Both the position numbers and the translations under genes were made by a program. A stretch of 6,927 nt of DNA from Faucicola sp937889485 (GTDB taxonomy: Bacteria > Pseudomonadota > Gammaproteobacteria > Pseudomonadales > Moraxellaceae), in the NCBI GenBank assembly GCA_051653685.1, contig JBOFWQ010000143.1, positions 1-6,927 on the forward strand, in the 5' to 3' direction. Each line of letters begins with the position of its first letter. Position 1 is the first letter of the stretch. The notes under the pieces are model-generated. The model was not told the origin of the DNA. It worked only from the letters and a program-made list of their open reading frames with translations, and did not search any database. This document shows, piece after piece, positions 1 through 5,699 of this stretch.

Positions 1-825
1 CTATTACTTAATCATCTAGATAGTGACAGCCGCCTGATCGTTTTTGATAAAGACCCCCAAGCCATTGCTGCCGCCACAGCACTGGCAAAAACTGATGCCC
101 GTGTCACCGTAGTGCATGAAAGTTTTGCGCAGTTACAATCGAGTTTACAAGCGCTAGGTATTGTGCAAGTACAGGGAATTATGGCAGATTTAGGGGTTTC
201 TTCCCCCCAGCTAGATGACGGCAGCCGCGGATTTAGTTTTATGCGAGATGGGGCGGTGGATATGCGTATGGACACCACGCGTGGGCAGTCGGTGGCACAG
301 TGGCTAGCCGAGGTGGATGAAAACACCCTTGCTGATGTGTTATTTAATTATGGCGAAGAGCGTCACAGTCGCCGCATTGCCCGTGCCATTAAGCAAATGC
401 CTGATTACCATTCCACCTTGCAGCTTGCTGAAGTCATCAAACAAGCCCACCCAAACTGGCAAAAAGGCAAACACCCTGCTACCCAAAGTTTTCAAGCCAT
501 GCGGATTTTTATTAACAATGAGCTAGGTGACATTGAAGAGTTTTTAGCACAAGCGTTATCGGTGCTAAGTCCAGGTGCGCGCTTGGCAGTGATTAGTTTT
601 CACTCACTTGAAGATCGTCTCATCAAGCAGTTTTTGCAAAAACATAGCAAAGGGCAATACCCAGGGGATGAGCTGTTACCCATGCCGCCCAAGCGCCCAA
701 AACTTTTATCAAAACCTGAACGCGTGGCACCTTCCGCTGCTGAAATTAAAAGCAATCCGCGAGCTAGAAGCGCCTGGTTACGTTCAGCCACATGCCTTAA
801 ACCTAAGCAGGCACCCGACTGCTAG
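1..825 (+). CDS. rsmH: 16S rRNA (cytosine(1402)-N(4))-methyltransferase RsmH (MraW), 5' end missing
   Basis: SAM-dependent methyltransferase that N4-methylates C1402 of 16S rRNA in the ribosomal P site; cytoplasmic. The frame is open from base 1 to TAG at 823-825, giving 274 codons. By alignment from memory with the 313-residue E. coli protein, about 40 N-terminal residues, including the glycine-rich SAM-binding motif, lie before the window. Family landmarks seen in order: the acidic SAM-pocket strand LIVFDKDPQAIAAA (residues 13-26 of the fragment), ADLGVSSPQLDDGSRGFSFM (about 62-81), DMRMD, the YGEER segment, KHPATQSFQAMRIFINNELG (about 157-176), ISFHSLEDR, and the C-terminal NPRARSAWLR. The ATG at 112 is an internal methionine codon, not the start. 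It is usually the first or second gene of the dcw cluster; here a long gap separates it from ftsL. Identity is certain. Confidence 0.97.
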   Translation, partial: LLLNHLDSDSRLIVFDKDPQAIAAATALAKTDARVTVVHESFAQLQSSLQALGIVQVQGIMADLGVSSPQLDDGSRGFSFMRDGAVDMRMDTTRGQSVAQWLAEVDENTLADVLFNYGEERHSRRIARAIKQMPDYHSTLQLAEVIKQAHPNWQKGKHPATQSFQAMRIFINNELGDIEEFLAQALSVLSPGARLAVISFHSLEDRLIKQFLQKHSKGQYPGDELLPMPPKRPKLLSKPERVAPSAAEIKSNPRARSAWLRSATCLKPKQAPDC

Positions 826-915
826 CGCAAATTTTTTTGGTGCATATTTGCTATAAGATCCAACAATGGCTTAGGCTGCCAAGGCGTGTACATCCATTAG
901 CAAACCAACAACATA

Positions 916-951
916 TTAGCTTGTATAAAATGACTTAGCTTGCGTTATAAT
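916..951 (+). promoter_or_regulatory. Candidate promoter with repeated TTAGCTTG octamer
   Basis: A perfect sigma70 -10 hexamer TATAAT sits at 946-951, predicting a transcript start near 958. The -35 side is weak: the best match is TTGTAT at 921-926, three of six consensus bases with a long 19-bp spacer, and there is no TG extension. The octamer TTAGCTTG occurs at 916-923 and again at 935-942, 19 bp apart, roughly two helical turns, the second copy lying just before the -10. This could be an activator or repressor site compensating for the poor -35, or a duplicated promoter segment, since TATAAA follows the first copy at 924-929. A 7-bp inverted repeat, CAAACCA 901-907 with TGGTTTG 951-957, brackets the element. 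Plausible but unproven. Confidence 0.4.
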
Positions 952-979
952 GGTTTGTTTTGTGTGTTTGGGCGAGACT

Positions 980-1082
980 GTAAACGGTTAAGCGTTTGGT
1001 AGGGGTGTAAGGCAATTGTTAAATGCAGTGAGTTTTGTTATGCTTACCCCATAATATTCAACATCTTACAACCAGCCGTTAC
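980..1082 (+). other. Candidate structured RNA (leader or small RNA)
   Basis: Three possible helices nest within each other downstream of the candidate promoter. The outer one pairs 980-987 with 1076-1082 (one bulge; core AACGG with CCGTT). The middle one pairs 996-1000 (TTGGT) with 1071-1075 (ACCAG, one wobble). The inner one pairs 1002-1014 with 1041-1050 (GGGG/CCCC, T-A, then AAG/CTT and CA/TG around small bulges). A competing small hairpin, AAACG 982-986 with CGTTT 993-997, uses part of the same strand. Beyond the fold, GACAG 1091-1095 can pair with CTGTT 1110-1114 at a short T run, a very weak terminator-like element. No known RNA family is recognised. The fold was judged by eye and could be chance. 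Confidence 0.2.
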
Positions 1083-1144
1083 GCCAAGCGGACAGTTTGT
1101 TCACCCAGCCTGTTTTGATAGCCTAGTTAGTTGGCAGGTAAGAT

Positions 1145-1228
1145 ATGTTAAATGCCTTTGGTAATTTAACTTTAACTTTTAGTCAGTTTAAATGGCTCGT
1201 TGATCTGACAAGGCAGCACTGGGGCTAG
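1145..1228 (+). CDS. Possible 27-residue small protein or leader peptide
   Basis: An ATG at 1145 opens 27 codons ending in TAG at 1226-1228. It is preceded by GGCAGG (1133-1138) with 6 nt to the ATG, a better ribosome binding site than that of ftsL. The peptide begins MLNAFGNLTLTFSQ and ends LTRQHWG; it is moderately hydrophobic with two tryptophans, no clear membrane segment and no recognised family. An in-frame TAA directly upstream (1139-1141) rules out a longer protein. It could be a translated leader peptide within the ftsL leader, a small protein, or chance. Without conservation data it is only a candidate. Confidence 0.18.
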   Translation: MLNAFGNLTLTFSQFKWLVDLTRQHWG

Positions 1229-1250
1229 CACAAGCACTTAAGTTAAAAGA

Positions 1251-1305
1251 ACCCAAAATTGACCATAAATTTTACAGGAAAATGCCCTTATTTCAGGTTT
1301 TGGGT
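1251..1305 (+). other. Possible stem-loop in the ftsL leader
   Basis: ACCCAAAA at 1251-1258 is a perfect complement of TTTTGGGT at 1298-1305, extended inward by two T-G wobbles (1259-1260 with 1296-1297). Inside the loop a second hairpin is possible: ATTTT 1269-1273 with AAAAT 1279-1283 around ACAGG. A third, separate hairpin follows: ACCGT 1314-1318 with ACGGT 1322-1326 around a CTT loop. No T run follows, so these are not intrinsic terminators. If transcription starts near 958 they would lie in the untranslated leader of ftsL. Eight-base local complementarity of this kind is not rare by chance. Confidence 0.25.
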
Positions 1306-1369
1306 CTAGCTTCACCGTCTTACGGTACCTATCCTTGCGCTATGGCACAGGGAGCCTGCCAAGCCAACA

Positions 1370-1393
1370 TGATATAATTTGCGTTTGATATAA
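1370..1393 (+). promoter_or_regulatory. Second TATAAT and TGATATAA direct repeat before ftsL
   Basis: TGATATAA occurs at 1370-1377 and again at 1386-1393, 16 bp apart, immediately before the ftsL start codon. The first copy contains a consensus -10, TATAAT at 1373-1378, which would start a transcript about a dozen bases before the ATG. No acceptable -35 is visible 16-19 bp upstream (GGGAGC at 17 bp), so promoter activity is doubtful. The repeat may be an AT-rich unstructured ribosome-access region or a protein site. The ftsL ribosome binding site here is poor: only AAGAA, about 3 nt from the ATG. Confidence 0.25.
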
Positions 1394-1397
1394 GAAA

Positions 1398-1979
1398 ATG
1401 CCTAAAAAATCTTCCAAGTTACCAAAAATGTCACCAACCCCGAGCGGCACGATGTTCAATGATAGTCTTGAGCAAACCATGCCAGACGAAGCTTGCACCC
1501 CATCAGCCAAAAAACTCACAAACAAAATCCCTAACCCGCCAACTGACGGGCTAGGTAGCAGTATCGCTGAGGTGCTAGACAGCGAATATCGCGGGGTGAG
1601 CCTTTATGCCGTGGCAATGTTGGTATTGGTCATTGCCATGCTATGGACGGGGGTAAGCGTGGTGGAGCAAATTCAAAACTACCACCAACAGTATGGCGAG
1701 CTACAAACCCTCAAAAAACAGTTTCGCCAACTACAAATGGAACACCAGCGCATGCTCATTGAGCAGCAAACCTTTAGTGCCACGCCCCAAGTGATGAACC
1801 GTGCGGTGGCTGAGCTTAATATGTTTTACCCTAACATCACAGACCGTATGATTATTCATGATAACACCGTGAGCGTGCTGCATGCCGATACCGTGCCAGC
1901 CACCTCTTCTTCAGCACATCTTGATACAGATAGCGCCCAGTCAACTGAGGCTACTATTGATCCAGAAACCCAGCACTAA
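1398..1979 (+). CDS. ftsL: Cell division protein FtsL
   Basis: Small bitopic inner-membrane protein of the divisome that pairs with FtsB through a periplasmic coiled coil, binds FtsQ and helps activate FtsW-FtsI. Of 193 residues, 1-66 are a polar, Ser/Pro/Lys-rich cytoplasmic tail, about 67-89 the single membrane span (GVSLYAVAMLVLVIAMLWTG...), about 90-124 a Gln-rich coiled coil, then the FtsL pattern around LIEQQTFSA (121-128) and a conserved-looking AVAELNMFYP (136-145). The last 30 residues are a low-complexity Ser/Thr/Asp/Glu tail. FtsL proteins are usually about 100-120 residues, so both tails are extensions. The ATG at 1398 has a weak ribosome site, and in-frame ATGs at 1428, 1452 and 1479 have none better, so the exact start is uncertain. 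It lies 12 nt before ftsI, and position and topology make the identity secure. Confidence 0.88.
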   Translation: MPKKSSKLPKMSPTPSGTMFNDSLEQTMPDEACTPSAKKLTNKIPNPPTDGLGSSIAEVLDSEYRGVSLYAVAMLVLVIAMLWTGVSVVEQIQNYHQQYGELQTLKKQFRQLQMEHQRMLIEQQTFSATPQVMNRAVAELNMFYPNITDRMIIHDNTVSVLHADTVPATSSSAHLDTDSAQSTEATIDPETQH

Positions 1980-1984
1980 TGAGG
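1980..1984 (+). promoter_or_regulatory. Ribosome binding site of ftsI (supports GTG start)
   Basis: TGAGG directly follows the ftsL stop codon and lies 7 nt before the GTG at 1992. The only nearby ATG in frame (2016, codon 9) has no Shine-Dalgarno sequence upstream, so GTG is the better start. The overlap of the ftsL end with the site suggests coupled translation. Confidence 0.75.
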
Positions 1985-1991
1985 CCATAGA

Positions 1992-4049
1992 GTGAGTCTT
2001 CGTAATAAAAATTCTATGCCAACCAAAGTTGCGCCAAAAAATTCTAAAAAAAACACCGTAAGTGGTACACCCACCAAGGTCACTTTGCCCAAGCGCCGTA
2101 GCGGGGCGTCAAGGCAAGGGAGCATTGAAGAAGATGCCATCCGCTTTAAGATTGTATGGGGGCTGATGGGGGGAATCTTTGTTGCAATTTTTTGTCGGCT
2201 TGCTTATATCCAATTGATTAATAAAGATTATTATCAAGATAAAGGCAATTCACTCATTACCACCATCAAAAAAGAGCCTTCTTATCGCGGCATGATTACC
2301 GATCGCAATAACATGCCGTTGGCGATATCAGCCCCGCTTACCACGGTGACGTTTAGTCCACATGAATATGCGGTTGAATATTACGAGTTAAAAGCAAGGC
2401 AGCAATCTTTGCAAAAAGCAAAGCCTAGCCAATCAGTGACGCGTGAGCTTGAGCGTATCAATAAACGTCTGCAAAACATGGATTTTGCCAAATTATCTGC
2501 CTTAACAGGTATTGGCGTGGGCGAATTTAAAAATGCGGTGCGCCTCAATGATAACATCAACCTTGCCGACAAAGAGGCGATCAAAGCGGTATTACCCAAA
2601 GGGGCAGGTTCACATTACTTTTTATTGATGAAAAATGTGCAGCCTGAAGCTGCCAAAGCGCTGATAGATGCAAATTTTTCGGGCGTGAGCGCCGAAACAT
2701 TTTATCAGCGCTACTATCCGCAGCCACAGCCCAACGCGCAGTTACTAGGCTTTATGGCGCGTACCAATAACAAAGATGGTATGCACTACCAAGGTCAGGC
2801 AGGGATTGAGCGCGTTTTTAATGACATGCTATCTGGCAAAGATGGTGAAGTCATGGTGATGCGAGATGCCAAAAACAACAGCATCAAAGAGATAGAGCAG
2901 GTAAAACCCGAAGTTGCGGGTAAAGACTTGCAGCTGACAGTGGATTCAAGGCTACAATATATCTTATATCAAGAGCTTGAAAAAGTGGGGCGGGTACAGC
3001 AAGCGCGCTGGGCGGCGGGCATGGTAGTAGATGTGAATTCAGGTGAGGTGATGGCAATGTCCAACTGGCCATCTTATAATGCCAATGACCTTAATACCAT
3101 GACCAACGAAAACCAGCGTAACCACGCCTTTATGGACGTGTTTGAGCCAGGTTCAGTGATGAAGCCGATTACCGTTGCCACAGGGCTAAAATCGGGGCAA
3201 TATACCGTGAATTCCTTGATTAATACCAGCCCAGGTAGCATGGTGGTACAAGGTCATACCATTCGTGATCATGGTAATCTTGGCACCATTAGCTTACGCA
3301 CCTTGCTACAAAAATCCAGCAATATCGGCTCGGCAAAAATCGCATTGTCGCTGCCACCTTCTGCCATGAGCGATGGGCAAAAAGCATTTGGCTTTGGCGC
3401 CAAAACCAATTTAAAATTGCCTGGTGAATCCGCTGGCGTAGTACCAACGCCAGAAGCCAATGAAATTGCCCGCCGTGCCACGGTTTCTTATGGCTATGGT
3501 TTACAAGTAACATTAGCCCAGCTTGCCCAAGCCTACAGCGTACTAGGTGCAGGTGGGGTAATGCACCCATTAACGATTATCAAAAGTACCCGTGACAATG
3601 CCCTTAATAATAGCAGCACCAACAATGTGGCAGTGCCTTTTGCCAAGCCGTCTACTAGTCAAGTGATTAAAAACAGCGATGCACTTGCCATTGTCGATAT
3701 GTTGACTGCAGTTACCGAACCTGGCGGAACAGCAACACTCGCCGCGATAGATGGCTACCGTGTGGCGGGAAAAACAGGGACAGCAAGACGCACCAACCCA
3801 AATGGTGGCTACTATGATGACCAATACCGTACCGCCTTTGTTGGGATTGCACCTGCCTCCAATCCAAGATTTGTGGTGGCAATTATGGTGGAAGACCCGC
3901 GCGTACAAAAATTTGGTGGCTTGGTAGCAGCACCCGTATTTCGTAGTGTGATGAAAGAAGCGCTGCGATTATATAATGTGCCCTTTGATAAGCCACTATC
4001 AGGCAAAGAAACCATCGCCACCAGTATTGAAAGCGTCAACGATTTATAA
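1992..4049 (+). CDS. ftsI: Peptidoglycan D,D-transpeptidase FtsI (penicillin-binding protein 3)
   Basis: Class B penicillin-binding protein that cross-links septal peptidoglycan in the periplasm as partner of the FtsW polymerase; target of beta-lactams such as aztreonam. 685 residues: a basic cytoplasmic tail (1-52), one membrane span (about 54-76), the pedestal domain beginning at SYRGMITDRN (97-106), and the transpeptidase domain from about 313. The catalytic motifs are intact: SVMK with nucleophile Ser388 and Lys391 (in EPGSVMKP), SSN at 442-444, KTGT at 594-597. The family segment YGYGLQVTLAQLAQAYSVLG (500-519) is also present. E. coli FtsI has 588 residues; the extra length is the N-terminal tail, a charged helical insertion at about 130-172 in the pedestal, and the C-terminus. 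Starts with GTG. Sits 12 nt after ftsL and 21 nt before murE, as in a single operon. Confidence 0.97.
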   Translation: MSLRNKNSMPTKVAPKNSKKNTVSGTPTKVTLPKRRSGASRQGSIEEDAIRFKIVWGLMGGIFVAIFCRLAYIQLINKDYYQDKGNSLITTIKKEPSYRGMITDRNNMPLAISAPLTTVTFSPHEYAVEYYELKARQQSLQKAKPSQSVTRELERINKRLQNMDFAKLSALTGIGVGEFKNAVRLNDNINLADKEAIKAVLPKGAGSHYFLLMKNVQPEAAKALIDANFSGVSAETFYQRYYPQPQPNAQLLGFMARTNNKDGMHYQGQAGIERVFNDMLSGKDGEVMVMRDAKNNSIKEIEQVKPEVAGKDLQLTVDSRLQYILYQELEKVGRVQQARWAAGMVVDVNSGEVMAMSNWPSYNANDLNTMTNENQRNHAFMDVFEPGSVMKPITVATGLKSGQYTVNSLINTSPGSMVVQGHTIRDHGNLGTISLRTLLQKSSNIGSAKIALSLPPSAMSDGQKAFGFGAKTNLKLPGESAGVVPTPEANEIARRATVSYGYGLQVTLAQLAQAYSVLGAGGVMHPLTIIKSTRDNALNNSSTNNVAVPFAKPSTSQVIKNSDALAIVDMLTAVTEPGGTATLAAIDGYRVAGKTGTARRTNPNGGYYDDQYRTAFVGIAPASNPRFVVAIMVEDPRVQKFGGLVAAPVFRSVMKEALRLYNVPFDKPLSGKETIATSIESVNDL

Positions 4050-4057
4050 CCCATGTT

Positions 4058-4063
4058 AAAGGA
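4058..4063 (+). promoter_or_regulatory. Ribosome binding site of murE (decides the start)
   Basis: AAAGGA with 7 nt to the ATG at 4071 is the strongest ribosome site in this stretch. It lies inside the first codons of the longer reading frame that begins at ATG 4053, which itself has no Shine-Dalgarno sequence upstream (it follows the ftsI stop by 3 nt). The start at 4071 is therefore preferred. Confidence 0.8.
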
Positions 4064-4070
4064 CACTAGT

Positions 4071-5615
4071 ATGCTTACTTTGCAGCCCATGATGACTGGC
4101 TTGTCACTTCCTCAGCCTGTCATACTTGCTTTAACACCCGTTATCAATACTAAATTTAACCGTTTTGTGGTCGATAGTCGCCAAGTGGCAGCCGATGATG
4201 TGTTCGTGTTATTAAAAAGTCAAAATCCACACGACATACCAGACTTGCAAAAAATAACGCGCTACGTGCATGAGGTAGCAGGGCAGGCAGCTTTTATCTT
4301 GTCTGAAATTGACCTATCCCCAGTGGCAGCCCAGTTTTCTCTACCTATTATTTATTTGCCCACTATCCGTGATTATTTGGGCGCGCTGATTCAACAAAGC
4401 CTACAGCTTAACGACCCCCAGCCGCTCCCCGCCGTGGTCGCGGTAACAGGTACCAACGGTAAAACCACCGTAAGCCAGCTCATTGCCCAATTAGTGAGCC
4501 AGTCCGAGCAAAAAACAGGCGTCATGGGAACGGCAGGCAATGGGATATTAACCAGTCAAGGACAACTAAGCCTAACCCCTACCACCCATACCACGCTTGA
4601 GGTGTTTAACCTACAACACGCCTTGTATGACTTTGCCAAACAAGGGGTAAACATATTGGCGATAGAAGCAAGCTCTCATGGGCTGCATCAGCAGCGTCTA
4701 CAAGCCATGCCTGTGACAGTGGCAGTATTTACCAACCTAAGCCGTGATCACCTTGATTATCACACCGATATGCAAGACTATGCCAATGCCAAAGCGCGGC
4801 TGTTTAATAGCCAGTTTTTTCCTGAGCTCACCCATGCCATTATCAATGTGGATGATGAGTTTGCCAAAGTAATGATAGACCAAGTGGCTAGCAATGAGGT
4901 GACCGTCTGGCGCTATAGTCTGACCAACCCTGAAGCGGAATTTTTTGCCAAAAGTATCAAGCCCAGTTTAGAGGGCGTGGAGCTTGTGATTGCTACGCCC
5001 ATGGGTGAGATTACCTTGGTAAGTCCGCTATTAGGGCGCTTTAACGTAGCAAATCTGCTTGCCAGTATCGCAGCCGCGGCAGCCATGGGCATGTCGCTTT
5101 CAGCGCTTGCCAATGCGGTACCTAAGCTTAAGGGCGCCGTGGGTCGTATGGATAAAGTGGCGTGTACCAAAGGGTGCTTTATCGTGGATTATGCCCATAC
5201 CCCTGATGCGCTAGAACAAGTGTTAATCAGTCTAAAACCGCATTGTGACGGCAGACTGTGGGTGGTATTTGGCTGTGGTGGCGACCGTGATAAAGGCAAG
5301 CGCCCATTGATGACCCAAGTGGCGCTACGTTTGGCGGACCAAGTTATCCTAACCGCCGACAATCCTCGCACCGAGGATCCCCATGCCATTTTGCTTGACA
5401 TGCAAGCGGGTATGAGCCAAGCGCAGCATAATAAAACGGTGGTACAACCTGACCGCAAAGCAGCCATTCACTATGCTGTACGGCAGGCGGATGCCAATGA
5501 CATTGTGGTAATTGCGGGAAAAGGGCATGAAACCTACCAAGAAATTAATGGCGTACGTTATGATTTTGATGATCGCGTGATGATCGCCGAAGCGCTCAAA
5601 CTTAGACAAGACTAA
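4071..5615 (+). CDS. murE: UDP-N-acetylmuramoyl-L-alanyl-D-glutamate--2,6-diaminopimelate ligase MurE
   Basis: Cytoplasmic ATP-dependent Mur ligase that adds the third residue of the peptidoglycan stem peptide to UDP-MurNAc-L-Ala-D-Glu. 514 residues from ATG 4071. Seen: an N-terminal UDP-substrate domain with VVDSRQV (33-39), the ATP loop TGTNGKTT (126-133), LSRDHLDYH (223-231), the lysine expected to be carbamylated (Lys241 in NAKARLF), DYAHTPDALE (373-382), GCGGDRDKGKRP (402-413), DNPR (430-433) and GKGHE (483-487). The DNPR motif binds meso-diaminopimelate, so this is the meso-DAP type (EC 6.3.2.13), as expected for a Gram-negative cell wall, rather than the L-lysine type. Length is a little above the roughly 495 residues of E. 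coli. A start at 4053 would add six residues but lacks a ribosome site. Follows ftsI closely; its product is the MurF substrate. Confidence 0.97.
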   Translation: MLTLQPMMTGLSLPQPVILALTPVINTKFNRFVVDSRQVAADDVFVLLKSQNPHDIPDLQKITRYVHEVAGQAAFILSEIDLSPVAAQFSLPIIYLPTIRDYLGALIQQSLQLNDPQPLPAVVAVTGTNGKTTVSQLIAQLVSQSEQKTGVMGTAGNGILTSQGQLSLTPTTHTTLEVFNLQHALYDFAKQGVNILAIEASSHGLHQQRLQAMPVTVAVFTNLSRDHLDYHTDMQDYANAKARLFNSQFFPELTHAIINVDDEFAKVMIDQVASNEVTVWRYSLTNPEAEFFAKSIKPSLEGVELVIATPMGEITLVSPLLGRFNVANLLASIAAAAAMGMSLSALANAVPKLKGAVGRMDKVACTKGCFIVDYAHTPDALEQVLISLKPHCDGRLWVVFGCGGDRDKGKRPLMTQVALRLADQVILTADNPRTEDPHAILLDMQAGMSQAQHNKTVVQPDRKAAIHYAVRQADANDIVVIAGKGHETYQEINGVRYDFDDRVMIAEALKLRQD

Positions 5616-5699
5616 ACCGCCCTGACCCAAGCCCTAACCGTGCATGGCAGCGGCTATTACTTTTTTAAACTTGCTGAAAATTACCTTTAGGACATTGCA
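5616..5699 (+). other. murE-murF spacer with murF ribosome binding site
   Basis: 84 bp between murE and murF, longer than the other downstream junctions. It contains AGGA at 5689-5692, 7 nt before the murF ATG at 5700. No -10/-35 pair, T-tailed hairpin or small ORF of note was seen, so murF is most likely read through from murE. Confidence 0.6.

Larger units (their letters stand above)
826..1397. other. Long rsmH-ftsL intergenic region (572 bp)
   Basis: No recognisable protein-coding gene lies here on either strand; frames are broken by frequent stops and the longest forward open stretch (1204-1374) has no ATG near its beginning. What can be seen: a T7 run just after rsmH (832-838), a consensus TATAAT at 946-951 with two copies of TTAGCTTG next to it, a nested set of possible RNA stems at 980-1082, a 27-codon small ORF at 1145-1228, a further stem-loop at 1251-1305, a perfect hairpin at 1314-1326, and a second TATAAT at 1373-1378. 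In most gammaproteobacteria rsmH and ftsL are adjacent or overlap, so the gap itself is notable. It most likely holds an internal promoter and a long 5' leader for ftsL-ftsI-murE-murF, possibly with a small RNA; this is inference. Confidence 0.8.

Noticed and set aside
112..825. Methionine codon at 112 as the start of rsmH
   Set aside because: The frame upstream to base 1 encodes clear RsmH sequence (LIVFDKDPQAIAAA), so the gene begins before the window.
806..838. Intrinsic terminator after rsmH: AGCAG/CTGCT stem (806-810/819-823) and T7 run (832-838)
   Set aside because: The stem has only 5 bp and the T run starts 8 nt after it instead of directly; the other hairpin there (GCAAAT 827-832 with ATTTGC 846-851) has most of the T run in its loop.
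1131..1362. Long-range complement TTGGCAGG (1131-1138) with CCTGCCAA (1355-1362), as a closing stem of a 230-nt RNA
   Set aside because: With about 450 bases to pair, one or two perfect 8-base complements are expected by chance, and the pairing would compete with other possible helices.
952..1380. RNase P RNA, 6S RNA, tmRNA or SRP RNA in the gap
   Set aside because: None of the family signatures is present: no GAGGAAAGTCCGGGC for RNase P, no GGTCAGGTCCGGAAGG for SRP RNA, no tRNA-like ends of tmRNA, and no 6S-like long closing stem recognised.
1340..1525. Minus-strand 61-codon frame over the ftsL start
   Set aside because: Most of it mirrors the ftsL N-terminal codons; no ribosome site or recognisable product.
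3570..3908. Minus-strand reading frame of 112 codons within ftsI, and similar frames opposite murE and murF
   Set aside because: They are antisense to strongly conserved genes, resemble no protein family, and have no ribosome site or promoter; they are shadows of the coding frame.
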